Source of the DNA: Pseudocercospora fijiensis CIRAD86
Taxonomy: Eukaryota; Ascomycota; Dothideomycetes; Mycosphaerellales; Mycosphaerellaceae
Direction: 5' to 3'
Assembly: GCF_000340215.1 (NCBI RefSeq)
Contig: NW_006921539.1
Coordinates: 2,471-66,470 of the forward strand
DNA length: 64,000 nt
Shown here one piece after another: positions 1-12,289 of this stretch (the first letter of the stretch is position 1; the number at the start of each line of letters is the position of its first letter). Below the pieces are notes generated by a model. That model was given only the letters and a program-made list of their open reading frames with translations, had not been told where the DNA came from and made no database searches. The translations under genes and the position numbers were made by a program.

Positions 1-2890
1 TACGAATCTCGATATAATAGAAGTATATAGGTAGATAATCGGTACCGATACGATATTCGACGCTATTCGCGACGATCGTTTAGCCCGTAATATACCGGAT
101 TTAGACTAGACTTAGAAGTAGTAGTATTACGAAGCCGACATTTATCGTACTACCTATCGCCTTATAGATCGCTTTAGGATAGAGCGCGGCTAGGTAGTAC
201 TAGTTAAGTAGGAGATCCGGGTAGCCTATAAGCCTATACGGGGTATCTAGAATCTTACTCTAGTTATAGTCGTAGAGTATCTCGAACTTATAAGATAGAC
301 GTCTATATTTATCGACGTCTATACCGTTCTTCTTAAGGTTAGAACCTAAATCTAGGAGGTTCTTAACTTAGCGCTAACTAAAGCGGATAATCGACGCTAT
401 ATTATATACGTAGTTGCGAATAACTATAGTAGTAATAATAGCTATACTATTCTACGGTCGTAACTTATATAATACGTCGGTCTAATTAGCCTTAGGGTTG
501 CCTACCGTATAATTCTCGTTAGCCGCGATAAGAGAGAAGGAGTCCTCGGGGATAAGTAGAACGTTTAATATTATAAGGTCTGCCTACTAGAGGTTAGTAA
601 GCGTAGTATCTCTATCCTCGTCGTTTAAGATATCGCCCGCGAGGCCGTCGACGTCCTCGTTATCTTTATTAATAGCTATAGTTCGCTTCTTAGAGACCCT
701 AACGGTCGATCCGACCTCGAGGATCTATCTAGGTAGTACTTAGTAGGTAGTAAGTACTAGATTACGCGATATCTATTCGTTATCGCCGTTCTAGGTAGCT
801 AACTAACTCTTTAGAGCCTCGAGGTTCGTAGAAATAGGCGTAGACTTAGCAAACTAATTATCTCGCTAATTCTTCTTAATACCGAGTAAATAGAACGTAT
901 ATATATAGATATACTTAGAACAGTTACCCTCTAGATCGTAGAAGTATATACCGGTATTAGTAAGCTAAGCCGTAAGACTATTCGGTAGGTAGACGATAAT
1001 CGGTAGGCGGTATTTAGGGCGTAGACTAAGCTCCGCTCTAGCCTTATTTATAGAGGCATTACGATTAAATGCCTCGTCGCTAGCTTATATCTTCTCGATA
1101 ATATTACGCTTCTTAGGCGTTTAGTCGAGGGGGAACTAGTCGGGATAGTCTACTAGGTACTTCGTAGTAGTATTAGTTATTACGACGCTTACGTAGGAAC
1201 GGACTTTATCTAGATAAGAAAAGTTAGTAAAAGTTTCGTTAGTAGGAAGGAACTTTAGGCGTATATCTAAAAATTATAACGATCGGAAATAATAAAACTT
1301 TAGGCGCGTACCTAAATCTCGTAAGAATAGATACGTACCTAAAGTTTTGTAATAAATCGTAGGGAAAGCTTACTATCGTAGACCTTAATCTAGCGGGTAG
1401 TCTCTTTCGCTATCTCGTAGATCGTAACGAGGACCTAAATAGTCTTACCGAGGCTAACGTCGTCGCCTATAATAGCGAACCGAGTAGGAGAGAGTATTAT
1501 ATACTTAAGGTACGCTATACTAGTTACCTACTAAGGCTACAAGCTTAGCCCGTAGTATATAGCCTTAAACCCTAACTTAGTAAAGCTATCTAGTACGCTT
1601 AATATTTCGGGTATAATATCGAGCGAAGTATAAGCGTCCTTAAACGTAGGTACCTTAGCGCTCTTCTAGTTTATAGCGGAGTTAATAAGCGCAAATATCT
1701 TGCTATCGATAACTAGGGTACTATCGGTATTATAGGCGCTAGTACGCTTATTATTAGTGTCTTCGGCGTAACGCTATTAGAAGGCTTATACTTCGCCTAT
1801 ATTAACCTTAGATATTACGGTATTAAACCCTAGGCGCTCGATTTTAGTAGAATCGCTAAAAAGCTATAGATATAGACGCGCGCTACTAGTAGTAAGGATA
1901 ATATTATTAATATAGGCGATACGCGCCTTATTATTAGTAAAGTTGTCTAGGCGTAGGCTAGTCCCTAGATTTATATTACCGCACTTAGATAAAATGTCGA
2001 ACGTCTTAAGCGTAGTATCTAGATCGGTATTACCTTATATACGCTATATCTCCGTAGTAGTAGATCTATCGTATAGACCCTTCTTAACGAGGTTTAGTAA
2101 TGTCTCTATAATATTACCTATATACTCTTCCTACTCTTTAGTATTTACTCGGCTAGCCTTCGGGTCGATATAGACCGGGATAGTAGTAGTAGCAACGCGG
2201 GAGATCCTTATCGGCTCGAGTAATAGGTTAACCGAGGCGTTATTATTCTTATTCTTTATCTTATTATATAGGTATAAGAGTAGTAGTCCTCGATAGAGGT
2301 CTTCTCCGTATATCTCTAGTTCTAGGACTAGATAGACTAGCTAGAGAGTAGGTCTATAAAGCGTAGTAGGAGTGCCTACGAAGAACGTAGGAATATACGC
2401 TAGATCTAGCCGATCGATTATAGGATCGAGGGAGTCTAGAATAACCTTTATCTTCTATACGGCGCGGATATAGATAAAGGCTATATACTTTAGGTTGCCC
2501 TTAACGGTATCGGGATAGCGCGGGCCCGTAAGAGCGCGATCTACCTCGTCGTCGTCCTCTACTATTATACTCTTAACCTTAATCTAGCCTTTAGTAAAGC
2601 TAGAGATAGTCTTAAAGATCTTATTCGGCGTAAGCTAGAGTCGGTAGCTCTACTAGTTACTGCTATCTTTCTCGTCGATATCTATCTTATCGACGTCGTT
2701 ATTAGGGTCTTACTCTACTATATCGTCTAAACCTTAGGCGTCTTCGCTATCGCTAACGTATTCTAATAAAACGGGCTGTTTACCCTTACGCTTAGTCGGT
2801 CTAGCTTTGCGCCGAGTACCCGCTAGGGGTCTAGCGTACTTAGCCGACGCGCTCTTATATTTACTAAATATTCGCTATAATAACTTAGTA
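1..2890 (-). pseudogene. SNF2-family ATPase, N-terminal part, RIP-degraded (copy 1)
   Basis: This is the N-terminal half of the SNF2-type gene seen more fully at 26640-30940; its C-terminal helicase lobe lies left of the window. The Walker A region (residues D-D-V-S-L-G-K-T, ancestrally probably DDVGLGKT) is at 1441-1464 on the minus strand. The region matching motif II is at about 500-530 but is more mutated here than in the other copy. An intron interrupts the frame at 1210-1373. Stops are TAG/TAA at Trp/Gln positions. SNF2 proteins are DNA-dependent ATPases that remodel chromatin; that role is known for the family and is not shown for this gene. Confidence 0.72.
1210..1373 (-). other. Intron of SNF2 copy 1 containing foldback repeats
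   Basis: On the minus strand a GTAAGC donor (complement of 1368-1373) and a CTAAC branch-like site followed by a TAG acceptor ending at 1210 enclose three half-sites of the AACTTTAGGT foldback family. The matching intron in the other copy is at 29254-29417 with donor GTAAGT. Confidence 0.65.
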
Positions 2891-2925
2891 CTATTCTAGA
2901 GAGGAGAATTAAGAATATAGAAACT

Positions 2926-3118
2926 TTAGGCGTATATCTAAATTATAAACCTTCGAAGAAACTTTAGGTACGTACCTATTTAATATATAGAATAGGTATA
3001 TACCTAAAGTTTTATCTTTAGAGTTAACTTAAGGCGTATACCTAAATTGTAGTGTTTTAAGGAAACTTTAGGTACGCACCTATTTAACGCGCAGAATAGG
3101 TATATACCTAAAGTTTTA
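2926..3118. repeat. Two foldback elements of the AACTTTAGGT family
   Basis: Each has an arm AAACTTTAGGTAYRYACCTA, a short AT-rich spacer, and the inverted arm TAGGTRYRTACCTAAAGTTT. They lie in the space between the SNF2 gene and the small ORF at 3180-3690. Confidence 0.8.
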
Positions 3119-3179
3119 TCTTTTAAGTAGAATCGATATAACGGTAAAGGAAAAAAAGAATAAAAAAAGGGGGTATACT

Positions 3180-3690
3180 TAGGCCTATTATACTTACGAC
3201 GCGATATAAGTAGAAATACTTAAACGCTAGCTCGAGCTTCGCTATTATACGTACGAACTAGTCGCCGACTAGGATCTCTATAGCTCCTACGGTAGTCTCG
3301 TTCTTAATAGATCTAGCGGAGTAGGCGGCTATATAGACACCTTAACTATAGGATAGGGCCGTTACTACGCCGCGGGTCTTATCTATAATATCCTTAAAGC
3401 TATTAACGCGACCTTCCTTAAACCTCTACTCGGCTAGGTTAAGCTTATCTTAGTCTATCTCTATACCGATAGTCTTGTCCTACTTAGCTTTAGTTAACTT
3501 CTTAGGCGTGTTAGCGGTCTTAGCCTTCTTTACTAGCGACTCTTTTAGGGAAGGATCGCCGAGGCTAAGTAGTAGGGTATACTGCTTCTTAGTAGTAGAC
3601 GTCGGGGTTTAGGGCGGGTCGCTTAGCGGACTAGTACCTAATTTACGCTTACGCGCGCTAGGGATAAGTAGGGAACTTATAGCTATAGTT
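3180..3690 (-). pseudogene. Small basic ORF of unknown function (copy 1)
   Basis: An open frame of about 170-180 codons is interrupted only by RIP-type TAG/TAA. The N-terminal part is rich in Lys, Arg, Ser, Thr and Pro (RKRKLGTSPLSD can be read) with further Lys clusters; the C-terminal part is more ordinary in composition. A nuclear protein would be compatible with the basic clusters, but I recognise no domain. The copy at 31230-31740 keeps the same frame. Confidence 0.5.
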
Positions 3691-3747
3691 TTTTCGCGAT
3701 TATAGTAATATATTTCTTTCGAAAATAGTTTAACTATTAGTGTTTTT

Positions 3748-4032
3748 AAAGAAACTTTAGGTATATACCTATTCTAGTACTAGTAATAGTAAGTGCTACG
3801 GAAGGTTAATGTTAATGTTTAAGTTAAGAAAAGGGAGCAGGTTTATAAAAGAAGAAAAGTTGTATTATATACGGACTACGTGTTTGCCGCTAGCGGTATA
3901 TCCCGCGTCTAATAGCGATGTTTGCTTTTAACGCTTACCCGTACTAGTATTAGGTAATAGCCTATAAGGTTATATAAGGTTATATAAGGTATAACGTAAG
4001 GAAATTTTAGATATATACCTAAAGTTCTATTA
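3748..4032. repeat. Foldback half-sites in an intergenic stretch
   Basis: AACTTTAGGTATATACCTA at about 3753 and TAGATATATACCTAAAGTT at about 4007 are single arms of the foldback family about 230 bases apart. Two direct copies of GGTTATATAA occur near 3970. No gene is seen here; the stretch separates the minus-strand ORF from the plus-strand ORF beginning at 4092 and could hold their promoters. Confidence 0.6.
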
Positions 4033-4091
4033 AACGCTTATTATTGCTACTTACTATAACAACCTTATACTACTATCTAATTAAGGCGAGG

Positions 4092-5675
4092 ATATTATTC
4101 TCCGAACTGTCGATCGAGCTAAAGGATTAAATCCTACGCTACCTAGTAAACGTTAGGTATAGAGACTGTAAAGTCTAGGTTGCTTATAACTATAGTATAG
4201 ATAGGGAGTAGTAGATATAATATAAGCGCTAGCCGGTAGGGTTCGGTATCGATAGTTAGACTCGAACTATTACGTAGGATTAGATATATACGGCGGTCCT
4301 AGTCGCTCTCTATATTAACGGTAGTCCCGAATTGCGACCCTTATTATATATACCTATACTTACTAACTACGGCGACGAAGCGGTTCGGATAGCAATAGCG
4401 AGTATACGGCCTAGTCTCCGGTTTAGCGAGGTCGTAATTAAGACGAAGTCGGATCCTCCTTTACCTATTAAGAAGCGTAAACGCTACTTCTCGTTATTAC
4501 CGGTATAGAGTTTAACGATATATATCCGTATACTCTCGATTATATAGAGTAGTTACTTACTACCTTATTATCCTTAGCGGCTAGTACCGACGCCCGAGAA
4601 TATACTATAGGAGACGTCTTATAAGGTATTAATTAATACGAGTAGCTATAATAATAGTAGGCCTAGTACGATAGTATAATTGTTAGCCGCATTTAGACCG
4701 CTATATAGTCTCGGGAATAACCTTTACCTATGCGATAGAGAACGTAGTTAAAGGAGACTCGACGAATATATTAACTTAAGCTCGGAGAGTGTACTAAGGC
4801 AGTAGTCGCGGTCTATATACGACTAATTACTATTCGTTAAGTACCTCGTAGACAACCTCTACTTAAGTTATTATAATGCATTCTTCGGGTATCGTAGCTC
4901 GGCGTTAGTATCTCTACGACTCTACGACGTCGCCCTCGTATATTTCCGGTTTGTATAAACCTTACGTTCTAGACTCTAGGATATACGAGATAAGGATCGG
5001 CGGTAGTTAAAAGATGTATAGTAAAGTGCGGATAGATTAGCGGTATATACTAGATTTTGCTTAATATCGGTCGCACTCGTATATAGCGGTTTTATATATA
5101 ATATTCTAGTTTCTCGCGCGGCGTAGCTATAGTCGCCGGATTATAGGAAGCACTAGTATTTGTATTAGATTGTTACTAATCTAGGTAATAAGACTAAAGG
5201 TATATTTAGCCTTAAGCGTTATACTCGGTATAGACTCGATAAGAAAACTTAGCTATTAATATAGTATCGCTTCTTAGTTTATTACTATCTACCGGACTTT
5301 AACGTTACGATAGCGGATATTAAGGCGCTTCGCTATAACCTTAAACTACTATATAGCGAGATAGAGTACGAGATCGGAATCGGGGTATTTAACCTCGAAG
5401 GTAACGTTAAAGTCTTAGGAACGATTATATATTAGTAGCGCTATAGTATTGCCTACCTAGCGAACGGCATAGTAGATATAACTCTAATCGAACTTCTAGA
5501 GGGGGAGGAGGCGTACGATAACGATATTACGCTTATCGTACTATAGCGACTAAGTATAGCGAAGGAACGCGAGCTACTAGTAATAGAAGAGGGTACGGCT
5601 ACTCTACGTAAAGTGTCGATAGAGGAAGAGAACCCTACGCTACTTAAAGGTAATATTCTTAGATTAGGTATATAA
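4092..5675 (+). pseudogene. 528-codon ORF, possible F-box-type protein (copy 1)
   Basis: This is colinear with 32140-33723. The start codon is ATA here and ATG in the other copy, a TpG to TpA change, which fixes the ancestral start. The frame then stays open to TAA at 5673-5675 except for TAG/TAA at expected Trp/Gln positions. The first residues (LFSELSIELKDxILRYL) resemble an F-box core, LPxELxxxILxxL, but the rest is not recognisable to me. If it is an F-box protein it would be a substrate adaptor for an SCF ubiquitin ligase; that is inference. Confidence 0.6.
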
Positions 5676-5809
5676 TACTACGATTATAGAAACAGTCTCC
5701 GTAATATTAAATTACATAAATAATTACATAAGCATGTAAATAAGTAATAACGTCTTTATTCAATCAATTATAGTCCTTCTAGCTTATATAACTACGTAAT
5801 AATTTCGTT

Positions 5810-6285
5810 CCTTAAGTAGTTAACTATATAAAGAATTTAGGGCCTATTAAGTAAAGTTAGTCTACCTTATTATCGTTCTCGATAACCCTATAGTATATAT
5901 AAGGGTTAAGAGCTATAGTAATCTATATATTAAGTAGATAGTATAATAGAATATCTAGCGGTATTCTATAGCTCCGAGTAAATATAGATCGCTATATATA
6001 GTAGTAGAGAACGCCTCTTCCGAGATACTAATTTCCGACTTTATAGGTCGAGATTTCTACCTATACTACGAGGCTCTATCTCTAATAGTATAGTATAGCT
6101 TCCGGATAAAGAGAGGTTAGTACTATATAGCAATTTTGTTATTCTAAGTATATAGAACAATAATAGTATAATAGAATCCTATTATTCTCGACGCTAGTCT
6201 AGTAAAGTCGACAAAGTAATAAACCTAGATTATACGCTATTATATATAATAGGCTATCTGTTTATTTAGTAGTGCGCTAGTCGCT
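5810..6285 (-). pseudogene. Small ORF of unknown function (copy 1)
   Basis: The same minus-strand frame of about 160 codons is open, apart from RIP-type stops, in both this copy and 33860-34330. It is rich in Ile, Tyr and Leu, partly because RIP raises AT content. No domain is recognised and a chance open frame cannot be excluded. Confidence 0.3.
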
Positions 6286-6383
6286 CGCTATTTAATCTTA
6301 TTTAAGCGCTATCTACTTAGTTAACCGGCCTATATCTACTTCTTTAACTATACGATTAAATATTATAGAGACTATACGTAAAT

Positions 6384-6500
6384 AAAGGAACTTTAGGTAT
6401 ATACCTATTCTACGTATTAAATAGATACGCACCTAAAGTTTCTTTATTAGTATACACTTATTATATAACTACGGTTTTAGGCGTACGCCCGAAGTTTTTA
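6384..6500. repeat. Foldback element plus a diverged arm
   Basis: AACTTTAGGTATATACCTA and the inverse arm ending in CCTAAAGTTT occupy 6387-6440. A further diverged arm (TTTTAGGCGTACGCCCGAAG) is at 6475-6494. They lie just upstream of the very long ORF beginning near 6513. Confidence 0.7.
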
Positions 6501-6512
6501 CTATTATCGGCG

Positions 6513-9500
6513 CTATCTAGTAGCCGTATTAAGCGGCAGCTATGCCTAGTATTCGGCTAGCCTTGCCTTACTATTTCGCGACGGAATCTACTCGTCGTTA
6601 TCGTCGTCGTCGGTAGACGTAGAGTTACTATTATCTAGCCCTCTTAGTCGCTAAATCTGTCGCATCGCTATAAAGCAGTTAATAAGATCTTCGCTAATTA
6701 TCTACTATCCTTAATTATAGAGCAGATTAGGAGTATAGCGGTATATTATATAAAGTTAGTTCTTCTTTTTTATAGTACTAACGAGCGACTAATGCTACGG
6801 GATAGTACTATTCTAGATAAGGTTACTTGCGCTAACTAGGATAGCGGCTACCTACTTTACCTAGTATTAAGCGGTAGTACCGGGTATTTTCTTCTATCGA
6901 ACGGCTTAATAGATTTTGCTTTTATCGTAAGTAGGGAGGATGTATATCTAATTTATTATATAACGCCCTATACTATACTTAAACTATTACGTAATGTCTA
7001 GGTAATTCCGACTAAGTAAGGCGAGTACGTCGAAATAGTACCTCGCTTACCTACGCTATAGTCGGCGTTCCTAGCTATTACGGCGAAAACCGTCGTCCTA
7101 GTTAAAGAGTAGCTAAAGGCGGGTTTGCTAGATAGCGGTAAATAAGGTAAAGCCGCCTTCTATAGCGTTACTACTACCGCCCCGGGCGACGATAATATTA
7201 GGTCTCCTACCTGTTATCCGATATATAAGGTCGTACGAAAAGCTATAGAAACCGGCTCTCTCTTTATCGGTAACTTCCTCCGAGAAGAAGTAGCGTAATC
7301 GTATCTAATCCCCTAGGCGCTTATCGGGCTTTAAGAGTATACGGAGTATATAGCTAGTATAGCGGTATCTATATACCTAGCTTAATCGCTAAAGCGCCCG
7401 TTTAACGATATCTAGGTACTAATCCGAGTTGTTATTCTCTTCTAAGTCGTTACCCTTACGCTCCCTATACGCTACTCGATACGTTTAGTAGGCAGTAACG
7501 AATTAGTCGATCGTCTCCTTTATATAGTTATAGAAAGCTTACTCTAGCCTTCCCGAACCGGTAGCCTAGAGCTAGCTATAGAGGAAGTCGGTAGTATAGG
7601 CGGTCTACTAGAGCGTAGCAGTATAGAAGCGTAGTTAAACCTAGTTAAAGAGATTGGCTAGGAGCTAGGCGGCGTACGTAGTATAGAGGCTTACTATAAT
7701 ATTTAAACCCCGACGACTTCCTTCCTACTCTCTATTGCCCGCGCCTAACTAGTCGTAACGATTATAAGAGAGTCTATGCTTTATACTAAAGGAACTACTA
7801 TTATAGGTCGTCGTTAGTAAGTTAAATAGTATATTAAGTATTGCCGACGTAGAGGCTTCCTTAATAGCGCGGATTATACGATCGAGTTAGGCGGTATTTA
7901 CGCCTACGTTAATAGACCTTTACGAAAGGACTATATATATTATAAAGAGCTAGCGGTTTAACTATAAACGTATAAAGTCGACGATATACTTACTCTTAAG
8001 TACGAAGAAAGGCTAGTAAGTACGACGCCCGTCTACTCCCTCGATTAGGCTTAGGCGAGTTATAGGCAGATTAGGCTAATAGAGTAGGTCCTAGTAAGTA
8101 CGAACCTCTCCTCGTACGCTAAAGGGAATAGTACTCGAGGCGTAGCTATCTAGCGTATTATACGCCTATATAATTTCCGCTTTAAAGGCATCTAAGATAC
8201 GAGCTCGGCGAAATATAGTATCTCGGGTAATAAGGGAAGTAACGGCGGCTACCTAGTCGATAGTAGACTAGGAGAATATAAGAAGCGGTAGTATTAACTA
8301 ACTAAAAATAGGTTCTACTGTTCGGTTAATAGACGCGAAGAGATCCTTTAATATATTATATCCTTAGAAGAAGCCGATACTACTAAGCCGCTCTACGGAC
8401 TTATAGAGTAGTTTGCCTCGGATACTATAAGCCTCTTATATACCGAACTACTAGTATACTTAAGGATACTCGATATTAAAGCCGCTAGTCTTCGCAACGC
8501 TATAGGCTATCCGGTAAAGGGCGATAAGCAGAGATACTACTACGTCTTCGACTACTAGTCTAGTAGGGATATCTTCCTACGCGAGGTCGAACTAAGCGTA
8601 GTCTATATTACGATATATAGGGTTAAACTAGCGCTCGAGGGACTAATCGAGGAGTTCTTTAAGCTCTAAGGGAGTCTATACCTCTAGACGGATTTTAGTC
8701 CTATACTATATAATAACTAGTTCTATACGCCGCTAATATATATCTAAGTCTCGACGTAACTAACGTTCGATACCCTACTATAAACAATATAGTCGTAGTA
8801 TAGCTACGTCGACTATAGGGTCTTAATTTACCGGTAGCGGATCTATAATATTATAAGAGATTTTACTAACGTTACGATTGTTACCTTCTACGCCTTGTTT
8901 CTATCGAGTATATACGCGATTATATACTTACTAAAAGGATAGGGGATAATATACGAGTACTCGAGAAGGATAAGTATCGCGAAGCGTAGAAATAAGGATA
9001 GTATTAATAAAGTAAGCCTATTTACGCTTATTTATATAATAGCGACGTTACTAGTCGATCTTCCGATTTCGATTCGCTTTAGGGAGTAGAAGGTTAGGGA
9101 AGAAGAGGTACGTATTAAATCTAGAAGTATTAAGTCTAGTCGCGATCCGTATATACTTATAGCGTTCGGGTCGTATCGGAGAGCGGCCTACTAGCATATA
9201 CTACTCGTAAGTAATAGTCTTTATAAAGCGAGGTATATAGAATAACCGAATACCGGCTCTATAAGTCGTAAGTAAAGTTATAGGGAGGAGAAGTGCGTTA
9301 ATATCCTAGTATCGAGTAATATAAAATAGCTAATTAGTAGATATAAGGCACGACTTCTCGAGTAATAGGACCGTAGAAGGTACCCCGTTAATCTACCTAG
9401 CGAGGAGTCTACGCTAGTCGACGCCTCGGAGCTACTTATATATATACGTCGGGAGCTTGCTATACTCTACGACGTACGTAAGTATATCCGGGAGCTAGTA

Positions 9501-11312
9501 AAGTTAACTTTAGGCGAAGGTAGCGGTAGTGCCTTTAGTAACGAATTCTACGAGTATAACTTTAGGCGGTATCGGCTCCTCTTTTTCCGCGTCCGTATCC
9601 TAGTCTTAGGAATACTTATAAGAGTAACTATCTATAGCGAGCGCTTAGTAAAGTACTATCCGACTATAAGGGGTCGATATAATAGGTAGGTTGTCTAGTT
9701 CCTCGTTAGAATTAACCCTAGCGTCGCTACTCGAAGGACTACTTAAATCCGATTAGATTAAACTACTAGTTACTAAAGGTGCTTGCGAGCTTTCGAGCGT
9801 AACGTCGCTATTATCGTCTTAACCCTACCGACCTTGCGGTAGCGTAGGTCGTAGCGGTAGTAGGGGTTCTAGTAAGGTAGGGCGCGGGTTACGCCCTCTA
9901 GAATTTAGTCGAATACGTAGTAGGAGCCCGCGTTATAGCTACGATAGGTAAGCTCTAGGACGAGGCCTTTATAAGCTCTTTCTTAAATTAGACCTAGTAA
10001 TACTATCTCTTAATCTAGATAGGCTTTGCCTTAAGCTAGGGCTAGGAATACTGTCTCTAGAATTAGACTTAGATATACTCGCGCTTACGATCGGTCGACT
10101 ACGCTATACCGAGGCTAGTAGTTAATTCGTCCTGTCTCTTAAAGTAGGCAACGAGGGGCTCTCTAGAATAGGAGGGAAGGAGAGACTTCTTCGAGAAGTC
10201 GGCGAAGTAGGTTAAGTAGCGGACTTCGAAGCTAGTAATAGGGGAGAATAAGCTACGCTTACTTAAGAGTCTAGCTTAGGCAGCGTCGTAGGCAACGAGG
10301 GGCTCTCTAGAATAGGAGGGAAGGAGAGACTTCTTTAAGGAGTCGGCGAAGTAGGTTAAGTAGCGGACTTCGAAGCTAGTAATAGGGAAGAATAAGCTAC
10401 GCTTCCTTAGGAGTTAGGCTTAGGCGGCGTCGCTAGTATAGAAGCTAGCGCGGGAGGTATCGCTAGTATAGAAGCTAGCGCGGGAGGTATCGCTAGTATA
10501 GAAGCTAGCGTAGGAGGTATCGCTAGTATAGAAGCTAGCGTAGGAGGTATCGCTAGTATAGAAGCTAGCGCGGGAGGTATCGCTAGTATAGAAGCTAGCG
10601 CGGGAGGTATCGCTAGTATAGAAGCTAGCGCGGGAGGTATCGCTAGTATAGAAGCTAGCGCTAGTAGGGATTGTACTATAGCGGACGAAGGGGGTCTAGT
10701 AGCTATCGGAGCGGGGCAGTAAACTGTTCTATATAGGGTAAGAGGACCTATATACGAAGGGAGAGTATTAGATAGGTATACTAGTTAAGTGCTATCTATT
10801 TTAGGGAGAAGGGGACGTAGAGGAGCCCGCCGAATAGCTAACCGAGGCTAGTCGTAGGTAGGGATAGCTTATAGAATCGATTATTAAACGATAGACGTAG
10901 AAGTGCTATCCCTTAGAGTAGAGCTAGCGGCGTTAGCTCTAGTAAATTAATCGACTATCGCGATAATATCGTCGATCTTAAGCTAGTTAATATAGGTAGC
11001 GAGGAGCTATAGCCTATCTCTAGTATTTATACGCGGCGCTATCTATAAAGAGAGCGGTAGTAGTCGTAGTACTAGGAGAAGTAGCCGTCCCTAACTAGCC
11101 GAATAGTACTAACTCTAGAGTGTTTAACTACCTACTACGCCTGTTTAGCTATAAAGTAGAGGGTTAATATAGGGGATAGGTTAGGTAGCCGAGGAGGTAG
11201 ACGATATAGCGGCTAGATATAGTAGCAGCGTAGACGAAGAAGATGCTACGCCTAGGTCTTACTTAGCTTACTATACTTTCTTCTAGGCTCGTTATAGAGC
11301 CGTACTTACTAA
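6513..11312 (+). pseudogene. Very long ORF (about 1600 codons) with 10-residue repeats (copy 1)
   Basis: This corresponds to 34561-39450, where the frame was followed codon by codon. One frame runs through the whole stretch with only TAG/TAA at former Trp/Gln codons. It includes an eight-unit tandem repeat at 10425-10662 that stays in phase because its unit is 30 bp. The Cys/His pattern KYCRRRGFL in the middle third and a Tyr/Trp-rich stretch afterwards suggest a folded protein. An OrsD-like (DUF3505) zinc region is possible but weakly supported. Function unknown. Confidence 0.65.
10425..10662 (+). repeat. 30-bp minisatellite, 8 units
   Basis: The unit core is GCTAGTATAGAAGCTAGC followed by a variable 12 bases. 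Copy number differs among the paralogous units (8, 13, 11 and 7), and the 30-bp period preserves the reading frame of the surrounding long ORF. Confidence 0.95.
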
Positions 11313-11393
11313 CTTCCTCGTAGTACGTTCGGCCTTCTTCTTCCGCTCTTCCTCTTTAGTACCGAGTAGCTTACGCTATCCTTTAGGCGGCAT
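10920..11393 (-). pseudogene. Small Lys/Arg/Glu-rich ORF (copy 1)
   Basis: It starts with ATG (complement of 11391-11393) and reads M-P-P-K-G, a TAG at a probable Trp, then a highly charged segment (GTKEEERKKKAERTARKLA), followed by Ser/Leu-rich sequence. It overlaps the 3' part of the long plus-strand ORF on the opposite strand, so one of the two frames may be a shadow. The charged N-terminus and conserved ATG in all four copies favour a real small gene. No known domain. Confidence 0.45.
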
Positions 11394-11679
11394 CGTATTA
11401 ATTCCGTTAATAGCGGAGGGCAAAGCTTATATATAAGCCGCGCTAATAAGTATAGAATTCGAAAAGGTAGTAGTTCTATCTCGCGGAAACTACTAATACT
11501 AGAAAGGGCTATCCCTTTCTAGCGATGTATTTTATATATAAGAGAGTAAGGAATAGCAGCGTAGTATATTTTGCATATAAAGTAGTACGTATAAGTAGGT
11601 TCGTATACTACCTACGGCCTTCTTATAGACGTTGTAAAACCTAAAGTCTAGTAATTAAAGGATACCGTAAATAACTTAA

Positions 11680-11740
11680 AACTTTAGGTACGTACCTAAA
11701 ACTAGGCGTTTTAGGTACGTACTAAAAGTTTTAAGTTATT
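11680..11740. repeat. Foldback element (AACTTTAGGTACGTACCTAA type)
   Basis: The arms AAAACTTTAGGTACGTACC and TAGGTACGTACTAAAAGTTT flank a short centre (AACTAGGCGT), and flanking TTAAAACTT/AAGTTTTAAGTT lengthens the stem. The rest of 11394-12090 shows no gene; it contains another hairpin (AGCCTTC...GAAGGCT) near 11861-11892. Confidence 0.8.
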
Positions 11741-12090
11741 CCTCTATCGGACCGTAGGATAAGTAAACCTAAAGAGTATTACTAGTAGGTCTATTATTAA
11801 AGGTAAAAGTCCTTACTAGGCGATAGGCGGAGTAATACGAGATACGGGGTAAGGTTCGTAGTAGCCTTCTATAATAGCGAAGGAAGGCTATTTAATTAGA
11901 TAGTTAGCTAGGTTCTAATAATGTTTAATTAATATCGGGTAGACAGGTTAGCTAGATTTCGGGAAAGGGTACCTCGTATACTTAATATAAGACTAAAAGT
12001 ATAGCTAAGAAGATAGGTAAATCCCTACTTACGGAACCGGAGGATAAGGGGTAGGGGAATACGTATCCTATATATTTCTTAACCGGAAGC

Positions 12091-12282
12091 GCTCCGTCGC
12101 GTTCTAACGGAGCGAGGGCCGTATCGCTAGTTATAGCTAATTAGCTAGACGCGGGCGCGGTCGAGATACGACTTAGAATACGAACGCCTTCTTACTTTAA
12201 TATTTCTTAAGCGCTTCGTTATATCCTAGCGAAGCGGCTTACTAACTAGAAGCGCTTCGTCGTATTCTAACGAAGCGGCTTA
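12091..12282. repeat. Array of short GC-rich hairpins
   Basis: GCTCCGT-N9-ACGGAGC at 12091-12113 is followed by two units of the type GCGCTTCGT...CGAAGCGGC at 12209-12240 and 12249-12282. These GC-rich stems sit exactly where the homology of the neighbouring SF1 helicase pseudogene ends, so they may mark a breakpoint or an inserted repeat. Confidence 0.75.
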
Positions 12283-12289
12283 ACGATAT

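Noticed and set aside
1943..2173. Open frame of 76 codons on the + strand
   Set aside because: Antisense to the SNF2 pseudogene; an open frame by chance in RIP-altered sequence, with no start context or homology.
10425..10662. CRISPR-like array of 30-bp repeats
   Set aside because: Head-to-tail units with no unique spacers, coding in phase, in a eukaryotic subtelomere.
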